A stretch of 64,000 nucleotides of DNA from Diprion similis (lineage: Eukaryota; Arthropoda; Insecta; Hymenoptera; Diprionidae): contig NC_060107.1 of the NCBI RefSeq assembly GCF_021155765.1, positions 12,944,501 through 13,008,500 of the forward strand, given 5' to 3'. Positions 1 through 16,200 of this stretch are shown one piece after another; within the stretch, counting starts at the first letter, position 1; every line of letters begins with the position of its first letter. The notes below the pieces were generated by a model. That model had not been told where the DNA came from. It made no database searches and was given only the letters and a program-made list of their open reading frames with translations. The position numbers and the translations under genes are program-made.

Positions 1-2566
<2,566 letters not shown>

Positions 2567-3126
2567 ATTATAGCAAAAATTAATACTAAATTGTGAAAAA
2601 TACACACATACATATATATATATATGGCTGTGTGTACGTATATGTATGTATATACATATAATATATATGAATTAATTATTGTATAGCAACATTGTAGTCA
2701 AAAATTGAAACTATTTGCTGGCAAATGATATATTTGTAATATAAAGTTAATATATACCGCGGCCTACTCGTTTCATGCGTCCCTTGATGCAGAGAGAGAC
2801 CGATTTTTATTTATTTACAATCGAATGCACAATAATAAGACTGCATAATTTTTAATTTCATTGCAATAATGCGAGTTTTCAAAAATTAAACGCAATCATT
2901 CGCATCCACGCATCGCACAGCAGTAATATATCGATTATCAATTAAAAGTACGTACTTTTACTTTCGCCAATATCGCTAATACATAGTTTATTTTTCTTTA
3001 TTAAAATGTCTAAATGTCACTTGGCATCCAATGAGTGATATTTGCTATTCATCGTATCAAATGAGTACCATCTAATGTCTATAAAGCTACAATATTGTAA
3101 ACAACATAATTCTCTTGATATGTTTG

Positions 3127-3132
3127 AATAAA
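3127..3132 (+). terminator. Possible polyadenylation signal for GMPR
   Basis: AATAAA on the plus strand about 560 bp after the GMPR stop, in AT-rich sequence. It is one of several candidate signals; usage cannot be told from sequence. Confidence 0.3.
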
Positions 3133-3439
3133 ATACGAATCACTGTAATTAATGATTATTTTAATTTTGTGCCACAATTATAGTCCAATCTTATTAACAA
3201 GCAAAGTCGATAAATTATACATACACATATGTATAATCTCTTAAATGTATAAAAATTAGATGTTACATCTTAAAACAATCGCTAGAAGCTAAGATATTAT
3301 GGGAATATCGACACGTGTAAGTTTGCATTTCCAAACTACAATTAACAAACGCAAATTTATGTATGAGCAAGTAATTTATTTATTGAAAGACAAAATAAAA
3401 ACAAGATTCTCAGCAACAGTTTCAGTCCATCCAGTAAAG

Positions 3440-4039
3440 TTATATAATTCTTAATTCAACATGCTTGCGTGATAACAGGGAAACTGCTCGGTTTTTGGAA
3501 ATGGCTGTAAGTGTAGAATATGTCGCTAGGGACTAAAACCAGATAATGCAGAAACATAAAACAAAGTTGATAATAAAATATGGACAGTTTCAAATCACAT
3601 GAATTAGAAACATGAATTTAATCTTGTTGATTGTCACAGCTGTGGCAGTCAGCAGGTTTAACGAAGGCACCCTGGACAATTCCTAATCATGAAAAACATG
3701 AAACCAGCAGTAATAAAACTCGAGATCATGCCCAATGCTCACTTTAAGCACAACAAACATCTTGGAGAATCCAATCTTAAAATCTACAAAAAAAAGAAAC
3801 GCATACAAGTATTCATGAACATAAATACACATATGAAATCGACTAAACACAAAGTTTATACCCACATAAAATAATACTTCACAGTTACAATGGATCTGTA
3901 AACTTTTTAGCATTCAATTCAATGGTCACAATAATTTATGAGGTGAATATGCTATTATTTCTTACTTACCCTCGTTTGATCTCTCAGTAAAGATGACGCA
4001 CAGAGAGCGATGATGCCAGCCTTCGCCAATCATGGACAG
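3440..4039 (-). other. Candidate spliced exons of an unrecognised minus-strand transcript
   Basis: Exon-like piece 4039..3970 opens after an AG and ends at a near-perfect donor (GAGG then GTAAGTAAG). It is open in one frame (begins LSMIGEGWHH). It joins in phase to either of two terminal pieces: 3682..3618 (ends KPADCHSCDNQQD, stop) or 3504..3440 (starts at an ACTTACAG acceptor, contains SKNRAVSLLSRKH, stop). Phase agrees for both, which would make them alternative last exons. I recognise no family, the exons are short, and both strands stay open in places, so this may be chance or a non-coding transcript. Confidence 0.25.
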
Positions 4040-5957
4040 CTATGATTCACGATTATGAAGATGTAAAAATTTCATTTTACTTATAATGGAGTGAGATATA
4101 GATTTAGAAATAAAATGTGAACACCATACAACATGTTTTCTATTTAAACAATGATTAGAATGAATCTACAATATTCATATGCTGCGATTATTCAAATTCA
4201 AAGAATCCCAAATATTATTGTAATGATTACTAGGCACTTTTCACCAGGGAAGATTAGTATTTTTAGTTCATTTGTTAAAATTTTTTTAGTCAAATTGCGA
4301 ATAGCTAAAAATGCAGATGCATGCCGGCTATATACAAAGCTAATTGATTAATGATACAAGTAGAATAAAAAAAAAAAATCAACCAAGGAATTACAAATTT
4401 CATAAAGGCCAGTTAATTCATCTTTATGAAATGTATCATTGAGTTCAACGCAGTAGTCGATGATGATTAATATCACATGGGACAATATTGAATCAGGTGG
4501 TAGTAGAAACGTTATTGAACGTAAAAGAGATAGTAAAACTAACATATTAATCTACATATTCACATCAATCGTAGCTTAATAATAGAGGTAAACATACACA
4601 TATAAATCATTACATACAGAATGGAAATATTGTGGCCTTACAACTGTACCTTAAACTCCGAGATTCATTTCTTACTGGAAGAAAAACTGATCCAGCAGCA
4701 GGAATCGTTTAGTTTGAAACGTTCCTTTTAGCGAATGACGAGTAGGAACCAGACGCCTTGATTTAACTCAACTTTGTCACATTATTGAAATTGGGGTGTA
4801 GCCGATTGCATTTGTTACAAACACTCGATATTCAGATAATCAACATGTTGAATAATTGGTGAACCAATAAAAATAATTTGCCTGTCGAATGACTTTAATT
4901 TATGTAATAGTTTTGCATTCTATGGGTGAATAAGAATATTGTTCATCATGGGAATATTGGGTTCAGGTATAAGACCACAACAATATTATGATGCATAATA
5001 TCAAGTATTCACATCGAAGAATACCTCACAAAATTCATAAAACCGTTTCATATGGACAATCATGGATAAAGGTATAACATTCCCAAATTAACATCTCCTC
5101 TCCCAAATTAAGCAATAAAACAAACAAGGTTTTCTGACGAAGGATCCAACTCTGTTTTGCGGACATGTGAACAGCTAAAGGATATCAATATTGAAGAATA
5201 TTCAATACCTGTAAGGAGGCTGAAGTTACAAGGATTACAGTCAAATAACGATTATCGCAAATAAACATATGAAAATACATGTTCAACCGATTTCATTGAG
5301 TATAATAATACCTTGTCAAGAATAGATTTGAATATATCATATAAGACAACCAACAGGCAACAGTAATTATGTCAAAAACAGGTTCACGATCATGGCTAGA
5401 AAATCCAGTAGTGCGTGGCTCCTGGTTCCTATCAACGCATCATCATCATGCCAAGTAAAACATAATAGTGATTCGCTTCTTGTCATGGCGGTGTCACTCT
5501 TTATCTGCCTTTGGGGACCTAAAAATGGTACTGGTATCGTTGACAATTTAAAGCAAAAAAATAAGTCACAGTTGTATTTACTGATTATAATGATACCATA
5601 GTGTGCACTAAACAAGATAATGTAATTCATTTGCATATACATAGATATAAGTATCGATTAAACTATTATCGGCAATACAAGTAAATTGTCAAACATTTTA
5701 CATCCCTAAATGATGAATGATCAAAACATGTCAACATGGGGTCTATAATGTCAATGTTTTTGTATACATATATATATACTCAACGAAACGAATGTTGTCA
5801 TTTGTTACTTTTAGTAAAAATAATCCAGCAACGAGCATTTCTATCGGATTGATTTAGTTTCGTAACAACGCTTTTTTTATAGTGCAGTTATATAACTAAC
5901 AATAAGAGTTACACAGTATAGGCATTCGAAATTAAAAATTCGACGATATTATAGAGT

Positions 5958-6011
5958 TTAGTTGAGCTCTGGTTCTTCCATTTTTTGTTCTTTCATCTGC
6001 TGCATCATCCC
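5958..6011 (-). other. Candidate terminal coding exon (18 codons)
   Basis: After an AG at 6013-6012 the minus strand reads GMMQQMKEQKMEEPELN then TAA, an unusually charged, coding-like composition for this AT-rich stretch. The pyrimidine tract in front is weak. A further 23-codon open piece with a better acceptor (ATTTCAG) and its own stop lies at 6437..6369. No family is recognised. Confidence 0.2.
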
Positions 6012-7792
6012 CTAGTGATTTCAATTCATTTTACAGTTATGTATTACATGGGGAAATAAATACATATCATAGAAAATGAAACACAGAAGGAGAGCACGTG
6101 GAAATTATAAATTTACCCTACTGACTTCGTTCAATAATGAATTTCAGATTGCCTTATTACCTATAATTAGAACGTAAATCGCGTATCCTAGAATAACAAT
6201 ATATGAAACGAAGAAGCATTTCGGACAATATTTGTAATATACTGTGTGTGTTTTTATATATTGTAATCCAATATATATATATATATATGTACGATATAAA
6301 TAAGACATAGTCAGTGCTATTGGATCGCATGAGTTAAGGTGTAATTTTTCAATATAGCCAATTTTATATCAGTAATTATTGATTACGCGAGTGAAGAAGA
6401 TATGGGCAGCGTTAACCATGTCCCAGTGGAAAGCTATCTGAAATCTATATCTGAAATGAACAAATCATTACAATACATGATACAATTGATGAAAGTCATT
6501 GCTACACAATTAATTTCAAAAGTGTGCACATTTTGTCATACGTAATTGTATCATTTTCTTTTCACGTATACAGACCCTTCATTCTTGAATATATCGAGTC
6601 TTCCTGAAGTTGTTCGCCATGTATTAATACTCTTTAATCCATTTCGCAGAATTTCCAGCACCAAAATTTGAATGACTTCATGTTTACGAGATTGAAATCG
6701 ATTGTTACAATTTAATTTCATTCAATCATACACTCGGAAAAAAATATTACAAGGCGAAGCACAATTAGTATTGCCAGCAAACAACTTAGATTGGTTAAAT
6801 AGATTCATTGCTGTTCACAAATTCGTGATGATGATCGAATAGTAATATTAGTAACGAAAATTTTAACTTTTTACGTAGTAAAGGAATTGTAGAATCTCGT
6901 CAAAAACGGAAGTCAGACGATGGAATGGATTGTTTTAAACATTGGCGGTGGGATGATGTAAACACGACCTTTCTCTGAACAATCTTAGGAAAATAATGGA
7001 GCTTTTGGTGCGATAGGAAATCGGGTGTCCGTAATACCAGCAACCAAGGGTATGAGTAATGTGTAATAATAATTACCATGAGTAGCGGTGAGCGATAACA
7101 GGAATTCTTCATGATGCAAGCTGTTAGATTTACCATTTTCAAAGAATTGTATCATGAATTAGTGTATTATGAGCGTAAGTAAGGAAGCTTTTATGCATTT
7201 ACTTGATGGTACCAAGACTTTGTACACCTGACTTCTTGTCAAATATTTTGAAATGCAGATGAAGAGGCGCGTAGCTGCTCACTATACTGCCAATTAAGGG
7301 TTAATCGGCCGATATTACAAGTTAGGAAAAAAGAAAGACTGTTTAGAATATCTTCAGCAATGTTTTTGCACCGATGATAGTGGAAACGAATGAAGCAACA
7401 TCCCGGCTATATAACAGAAATGAATTTCTACTAAGATATAACCAAATGGAGAAAAGATTGTACAATAATAACGTTGTAAATGATTAAACTCTCGTTTTCA
7501 CGATTCAACTTGCATGTTTTTAAACATAATTGAATCACCCGAGATCTCAAGAGGACGTCTGAAATTTTTTTTGGTTTATAAATACTCATCTCCAAAGTAG
7601 ATAAGAATAGATTCGTGCAAGGACTAAAAAAACAGATGTTCGTAAAATCTTTCAGATAATATATGGGGACCTGGTAAGCGACCAAAACATTAGATCCGAA
7701 TCAAAAACACCAGCGTTTAATCATTTTGACCCTTGTAAGTATAAAACATTTCCTCAGATTATTGATATATTAGTTAATGTTATTTGGTTTTG

Positions 7793-7908
7793 CTCAGATT
7801 TATTTCTAGCATACAGTCAGAATGTTATTTTATTCGCGTTTATCATCATTGCGACAATGCACATTGCTGTACATTTTTTAAACAGTTTTTCCTCGTCTTC
7901 TACCTTCT
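7793..7908 (+). repeat. Dispersed repeat, copy B
   Basis: Intergenic copy of the repeat described at 389-482. It shows the CTCAGATT start, a GTCAGAATGTTATTT block matching GTCGGAATGTTGTTT of the copy near 52112, and the ATTGCTG...TTTTTTAAAC tail. Confidence 0.5.
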
Positions 7909-8393
7909 GATTAATCTTTAATGGTAAAGCGAGCCTGTGCTTGAAATTTCAGACCTGATTAAGTTTTGGTCTCCGAACAAGAGTGTTATCTTTGGCAGCT
8001 TTGCTCGCTTTACCAGAGGACAAATGCTCAGAAAAGAACAAGTCCGATAACGTTGATTGATTAATAAAAAAAAAAAGGTCAAACTGCGTATACTATAGAT
8101 AATTGTTTTTTTATTTGTTATTGGAAAGTTGACTATTCTATAATAGGTGCTGACTCGACTATATTATGCAGTAATTATCCCGGTATCAAGCTCTCGCCAA
8201 TTACCACAGAACTTTACACGTGTAAAAAAGTGTAAACGTCGCAAATACGGATAAAGTAAACGAAAAAAAATTTAAACATCAGATATTTATGCAAATAACA
8301 GTAGAAAGTTTGAGCCAAATTAACTGGCTAGTTTTTTCACTTTGTTTTTAATCCAGTCGACAAACAGAAGAGATAAGACCTTGTTCGCGAACA

Positions 8394-8424
8394 ACTTGAG
8401 TTTACTTGAGTTTACTTGAGTTGG
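8394..8424 (+). repeat. Three tandem 10-bp repeats
   Basis: Three head-to-tail copies of ACTTGAGTTT, the last ending in GG. Short local tandem repeat with no sign of function. Confidence 0.7.
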
Positions 8425-9429
8425 CTGGACTTGCGAGGAAGAGGGAGTAATTACGTATAATTCGATCATAATATAGTCCATCATGCCCTATTATTCTTTT
8501 CTTTTAATTAATATTTCTTATATACTATTTACTATATTTAATGTATTTTGGGAAAATACATGATGTACAACTTCAGATTGACTCTGCATACTATCATAAA
8601 CATTATTAGAGTAATAACGAGGAGTTTGCACGTTGTTTTTCTTGTTTTATTCCTGTCTATTTTTATGCGGCTTTAAACAAGCAAAACTGCATTTGTTTGC
8701 GTTTCTCTTACTTTTTATATCTGCTTTTAATCATTATTATCATCTACTTAAATATAATAAATGAGGAAAAACAAACGGGTACGAACTAAATGAACGCACC
8801 AAATTATGCCAATCTCATAATGATTCGTAATATGTATGATGTTGCTATTAAGGTATGGTAGGAGCTTACATAAATGATATCCAGAAAGTAGTTGCAAGTT
8901 ATTTTTTTAAAATAAGAAAAAAGAAAATAACAAAATTAAACCATTGGTTGGAAGTCACATATTGGCAAATATGACTTGTGATTATGTTCATCTACTCCCT
9001 GGGAGTAGCCATCATCACTTTAATACCTTCCCTGACATTGAACTGGAGACAGATGTATTCTTGGTTCTATCGGCATGTCGTAGATCCGACTTTTTGCACT
9101 TTGCAGTTGTACGATGAACACAAATTTCATCAGTTCCTGCAAGCGATGTACACACGTTGGCGCTGTAATAGATAAACGAAGTACATACAAACAGTTAGAA
9201 ACGCCTTACGTTTATAGCCATGAAATTAAGAGAGTGATGCGACGTGAAGTGACAACTGCAACAATAAAAATAAAAACAAACCGTGGGAGATCAGGGTAAT
9301 ATAATATAATAGTACACAAACGATTGACCAAAAAAGTGCGATAAATCATCTCGATAGAAAAAATATTTGCAATACATGTATAAATATGTAATATTACCAC
9401 TGATAATATCTTTCAACCACAAATCATCA

Positions 9430-9518
9430 TGTTTTCAATTTTATCAATAATAATATTATTAATAGCAACAGTATTAACAATAGTAATAAGAATAATAATA
9501 ATGATAATAATAATAGTA
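9430..9518 (+). repeat. Degenerate AAT-rich microsatellite
   Basis: Runs of AATAAT and ATTATT interrupted by single changes. It explains the low-complexity open frames seen on both strands here. Confidence 0.8.
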
Positions 9519-10222
9519 TGTTTTAAAAGTCCACAACAATGGTTTAACTTAGTAGGAAAAATAATTGCAGATACTTTCTGGGTAAACAGTGTATGTAAAA
9601 TTGTATACATGAATGAACCATTAATGAATGAAAGAAATGAAAATTTCAATTTCACACTGATAATAAAACCCCTAAAAAGTTTTCTTTCAATTAAGCAGTT
9701 GCAAATGATACACACCTTTGTTTTTAACATTTGCGAAATAAACATACGATGAACCACACATCTGCAATATGAATTATACAAAGAAACAACATATTGAAAC
9801 AAAACTATGCGAGCAAAAATTATTCAATATATGAGCACATAATCAACAATATTTTAAACGAGCATATATGTATATTCGATTTCACGTATATAATATACAT
9901 TTATATACTTATGCAATATATGAAAAGAACGATATATGCAACAAGTTAGTCAATTCATACGTCATTGTGGTGAACATAATAAAAATGCGGACTTTCATGA
10001 AAAAATTAAAAAAAAAACCTACTCCTATTATACATATAATACCTATTGAGATAAATATGGAGAAAAATTAAGGAGACCAAAAGAGACATGCATCATTTTC
10101 TATGTTATATATACACATAATGAATATATGTACATATTAACGCAAATATCAACGTCAATGTATACGAATAGCCATTTCTACTTACGTATTGTTCATTGAT
10201 TTCATTTTCCATCCGTCGCTTA

Positions 10223-13200
10223 TTAATTATCAGAGCTCGGCTGGGAGTAGGGATAATTCTGATACCCAGCTGGGAAGGGGGGAGCCTGCTGGCCCGATTG
10301 CGGTTGGCTGGCGGAACCTGTGCTGCCAGCATAATATCCGGCCGGAGCAGATCCTGGTCCCATTCCTGGATAGCTTCCGTAACTTTGGGGAAAAGAGGTC
10401 GGTGTTCCAGTCGGCGGGCCGGCGGATTGCCCCTGTAAAGCTTGTTGCATTTGGGGTTGCGCTAATTGATTTCCCTGCAAACCCAGCTGAAATACACATC
10501 CAGACTTAAGTACCTCAACATGGTACCTTTCTAAACTTAGGTCAAATTGATTGGCACAATTTGCGCCAGAATATTTCGAATACCATACGTAAACAGTATT
10601 ATACGGTAAAATTCTGCGACTCCTTATTGCATGTAATTATTCAGGGTGGCCATTCAACTTGGTTTTGAAAATGCCTGTTTTTTCCCGACTTTTTTGCCTC
10701 GACATATCAACTATCCCAACACTTTTTGTGCCTTGCAGGAAACGTTGGAATTGAATAGTTTATTAACAGAAAACAGAAGGTCGTAAAAAGTAGTATCCGA
10801 ATGGAAAGTTATGAAAGAAAAATTTTCTAAAACACAAAATCTTCAGCAATAGTACATATTTATGCCAATGTCAGTGAACATGATTGAAAACACGTTGATA
10901 CTATGTAACTGAAATGAATATCAACCAACGGACAAGAGTTTATACAAATAGAATCTTTAGAAGAATAGACTGAAGTGTTTATGCAACCGATTTTAAAGTT
11001 TTTAAGGTGCGTGATTTTGCGTGATGACTATTAAAACATGTTAATCGGATGAACAATGCCAGAGTTGAACGTTCCAATTACAAAACCTCCGCAGATTGTT
11101 GACGACTTAGCTTAGGTTCTATAAATTTGCTCAGATTAATTTCCGTTACATAGTAAAGAGGTTCTTTCATAAGTGTCTATCATCGGCGCAAATAACATTA
11201 ATGAAGTTTTTACAAACGGTGTCGCTTCTTTTTTCAACTTTTGATTCAACCCACCCATTCATACTCAAGCGTGCATATTCATATCGTTATCCATACCATC
11301 ATCATCATCTACATAAAAAAATTACTGATAACAAGCGAACGCAACCAACGAAAAATTCATAAACAGCAATGTTTAAATCATTAGGATCAGTTGAAAAATT
11401 TAAAGACCTCATTGAACACTATCTCACAAGTATTTGTTAAGATCTCCTGACATTTACCAGACCTTTCCATTCCAATCAAAATCCTCCGACTTTTCCCGAT
11501 TTTCCAAATTTTCCAGACGAGTGGCCACCCTCGATAATTGATTACGATTTTACCTTGCCAGCTTTCATTTGTGCCTCTATTGCTTCAGCTTCCTTAATCT
11601 TCCCAATACTTCTGTAATATTCTGCCCACTGGGCACTGTAGTCCGCTTGACCTCCATTCTGCGCTGCAGTTTGTGGCTGTTGCTGTTGCTGCTGTGGAAC
11701 AGCTCCAGCAGTTCCAGCTGGAGTTGGATTGGCTTGACTCGGAGTATTTCCTGCAAGAATTAACACAATCGTTGAGCCTAATTGGCAGTAACATCGACAA
11801 TAAATCGTGCTCCAGAAGTCGCGGATAATCACCTGGCTGTGGTTGAGCCTGATCAGGTTTTCCTTGTTTCGCCTGTTGTTCGATCATGTCAGCTTCTCTG
11901 TGCATGCCGAGTGATCTATAATATTCTGCCCATTGTGCACTGTAATCTGGTTGTCCTGTTTGTGGGTTAACATGTACTCCACCAGGAGCTGCACCAGGGC
12001 CAGCTAAAATAATGAAACGCTCTATGAACTCACTATGGAGTGATAAATCATTTTAAAATATTTGTGTGAATTACCTGTGTCACTGGATTGAGCTTGGTTT
12101 GGCCAAGATTGATATCCTGATCCAGAATTCCAGTTTGGATTGTATCCAATAGCTCCCTGCCCTCCTGTAAAGGGGGCTCCGCCTGGACTCTGGAATTTTT
12201 TTTATCATGAAGAGTTACATTCATCGAAGGTTATTACAGAGGGAAAATAGCACATTTGATTTATTCAATCAGGAATCAACAGCTGTTAGGATCAGTTATC
12301 ACGTGGATGTAGAGGTATGACATTAACACAATAGAATGAAAATCACACATCATTGAAAACGTATATGAAACTCCAGTTGTATAACGCATTTTATAAAATA
12401 CCATAGAATTACCATACTAAAGTCGCGATTTCTTTTCCCATACCTTAAGACACCGTCTACAGATAGAGCTGACTCGAAACTCCATAGAAATTATATCGGA
12501 GAAGCAATGGTTGACAAATGGGAAACGGATTTTCAGTTGATTTGTTATGAAGAAAAAATCTACATACCAATCCAAGTTTTTCACTGAATATTCTTTTCGC
12601 ATGTTCGACCTGTTCAGGATTTCCGCGTATTATGAAAATCTTTTCATTTTCGTTACTCTGATTCCGCCGATCGAGTTCACAGTGTGCTCCAGTTTGTTGA
12701 TTGATTTGTTTGATAGTTTCTCCACCTGAAAAAAAAATACATTCGTAATAGTTGCGCAGTTTTGAATTGATTCAGGCAAAAACCATCATCCCGTAATGAA
12801 GGTGGCTTTTTACCTTTGCCAATGATGATTCCACATTTAGTCGATGGAACAGTGAATGTTGTTTCAACTTTATCTTGCATCGGACCACCTTGGCGTCTGT
12901 CCCACCCGCCGCCACCAAATTCGTTAGAATTACGACCACTACCAAAACCATTACCACGTGGTCCTCCTGCTCCTCTGCCTCCACCAGCCATGGGATTCCG
13001 CCCGTCATCTCGTCTCTAATAAACATAAAGATTGTTTAAAATTTTGTACAGGCTTATATCCTAATAACCAAGACTTAAATTATCTACATAAACGGTTCGT
13101 ACAAGCTCTAAAACGCCATTGAGATTTAATCAATAATACCATGTATTTGAAACATTTAAAAACACTTACAATTTGCGAAATAAGTTTCCGCACGTTTTTC

Positions 13201-16200
13201 TGTATATTAAGGATGCAATAAGGAATTCAGCTCGGATCCCCCGTTAACTTACAAACTAGAATAAGGTTTTACCATTACACTGTCAATTAATTCTTGAATG
13301 CGTTGTCGTGCTTGTTCCACTGCTTGATGTTTACCGGAAAGCAAACACTTTCGGTCACCTGGACCATCTTCTCTACCTTGTTGGAATTGTACACGGGCCC
13401 CTGTCTCTGCTTGAATTTTCTTTATCATGTCACCACCTTTTCCAATGACAACACCAACTGCAGCTCGTGGTACAAGAACCTGAGGACAGTAATTCGTCCA
13501 CATTATAGCATCCACTTCATCACTTTTCTCAGTGTTTTATTGTTGCCAAGCGAAAAACAGTAGCTTACCTCAACACCGTCGCCACTTTGAGAGCCATGGC
13601 TGAACCCATTGTCAGTATTATTGTAATTTGTTCCCCCTCTTTCAGAACCTCCTCTTTGTGATCCTCTATGGAACATTTGCATCTCTTTCTCAGCTATTAG
13701 CTCGTACACTAGCTGTTTAGCGTATTCAACTTTTTGTGGATCTCCCGTTATTCTAAAATATTTTCAATGAAAACTGAGTCATGTTAACACACCTTAAAAC
13801 AATGTGGGAATCCACTGTCAGCTTAAAAAGTACATTAACTGCGTTTCAAAGATATCACGCTGAACGGTACAAGTTGCAAAATTATTGAATAATTTAACTG
13901 AGTGCATAAGACATTCTGTCTTTGATATCAATTTCACCTGAGTGGTTTTTCTTGTTCTTGAGAAGGGCCTTCTTGAATAACGACCATCTTAGCCCCGGAC
14001 TTCTCTTGTAGTTGCTTAATCGTTTCTCCCCCTTTGCCAATGATCAAACCAACTTTAGGACCAGGTATCATTATTTCAACCAACCTGGGATGGCCAACAA
14101 GTGCGCTGTTACCGCTACCAATATTCATGTCACCAATGCCCTCCGTTCTGCTTCTTTGATTAACAATGGAGAGGACTAACTCTTTAGCACGACTGAAATG
14201 TTATTTCGGTGAGACGTGCGTCGTCGATTCTTTATTATTCAAATGTTAAATGAAAGAATATAGATGTACAAATACGCATGTTCCGGGATATTCATATTGC
14301 GTAAATATTATATATAATATAATTTAGAGTTTTTGCAAATTTCACATTGGATTGAAAAATATTGAACAGTGAAACTGTAACCAATAATTACGCTTAGATC
14401 AAAGCAAACATCATTGCGGAAATTTAAAGACTGTTTATTTCACTTGTCAATTGAGAGTAACAATCAAAAAATCTACCTAAGGCTAATCGCATGTGAACTT
14501 GAGATTGAAAGATTTGTGAGAATCAATACTTCAGTAATCTACTGAAAGATTACCTGATTACGATACAATTAGAAAAACTATCCATTTTCTGACTGTTATT
14601 CGGAACAGGTTAAACTTGACACCAACCTTCGTCATAACAATAGAGTACGGTATTATTAGAAGGCGAAAAGAATGAAAAAAATGACACTCAAATCACTTGT
14701 ACAGACAAGCTTGGCAAACCGAATTTCTTCGACAAACGTCTCAATTATATTCTATACATAGGGATTGAATGTACATATATTTGTGTATATATAAGTATAT
14801 GAGACATACAGTGCCAGCTTTACCAATTTCAAGTCCTTACTACTTCTGATTGAGTTTGTATTTTCTAACAGAACTGTTCAAGTTCTAAAACGCGTTTATT
14901 CAATATTTTTGATTTGGATAAGTTGTTTCTCTTAAATTCTATTACGAAAGCGTGAAACTAAAACCCTATTTTGCTCTTTGGAAAAAGAAGAAAGAATCTC
15001 AAAAGTACTGTGTCAGATAACGATATACGTATATATATGTATATACAAACACACAGAATATATATTTTAATAAGTGCACCTGACAGTGATAAAAAAAACA
15101 ACAAAAAAAAACAAAAAGACTCCAAGTCATGGACAGTTGTTTTTTACCAACAAGATTTCACCCAAAGTTTCGAGACAATGTAAATTTAGTTTGAAACACT
15201 CTAAGTTTCCAAAGTATTTGCTACAATTATTTGAATAAAAATTATTGCTGCGATTTCTAGATGATAAAAATACAATATTCAATTTGGTAGTTTGACTTTG
15301 CAACGAATCGTAATTTTGGGTATCAAAAAATGCTGTCAATTTCGTTGGTGTTGATTTGAAAATTCGAAGCTGTAAAGGTTCGAAAATGAAAAAAAATCGA
15401 CAATAACTGTTATATTGAGGGTATAAAGAAATAAAAAGTAAGTTACTTGACGGCTTCCCTGGACCCTGTGAGAGTACAAACACGTTCTGGCAATCCGCCA
15501 CTCTCTGGTGCCATTTGTATCTTGCACCCAGTTTCACTTTGCAATCTAGTTATTTGTTCTCCGCCTCTGCCAATTACTGGAAAATAATAAACGAATATGA
15601 CGGTCAATTTACAGATAGAAAAGTAATCAAAAGCTAGATAGATTAAAAAATTTTCAACGAATTTATGACACCAAATGCACAGTTATGGGAAAGGAAAAAC
15701 ACCAGGGGACGTTTGTATTTCGAATATTCAGTAGATATCATCAAAGTTCAACAGGACCAAGTTTTTGTACCAAACACAATGGTTTCTTCTTCGACCACCT
15801 AAAGCATCACTCGAAAATTGACAGTCTTTGAACTATGCCTTTCGGATCATTCGTTGGTTGCGTAAAGAGTCTGGCCACGATGTTTTATGGGGGAAGACGA
15901 ATAGTTGTTTGACCATGGTCTTACTAGGAAAGAGAGGCGGATGACGTTTATACTTACTTAGTCCAACCATTTTGTCTGGGACTCTAATATCCTCATTACA
16001 GATACCTCCCATTCCAGCCATAACTGCGGGAGGTGAAGTCGACTGCACAGCTACTCTGGCAGCTACGGCCGCCTGAGCCGCAGCTTCACTGATAGAAGTA
16101 CCAGTGGGTGGGCCCCCCCGTAGCCCAATCATGGGATCTGCTACTAAAGCCGCCACTTTTTTTGCTTCTGGCTCTGAAGAAGTTAAAGAGATCGTATTCG

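Larger units (their letters stand above)
2567..10222. other. 7.6 kb intergenic region, no confident gene
   Basis: AT-rich sequence between the GMPR stop and the Psi stop. It holds scattered short ORFs, TA-rich tracts (about 2605-2660 and 6270-6290), a 10-bp tandem repeat near 8394, an AAT microsatellite near 9430 and one copy of the dispersed repeat. Several minus-strand segments look like exons (3440-4039, 4676-4756, 5958-6011, 6369-6437) but match no family I recognise. Part of it is presumably 3' UTR of the flanking genes. Confidence 0.6.
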
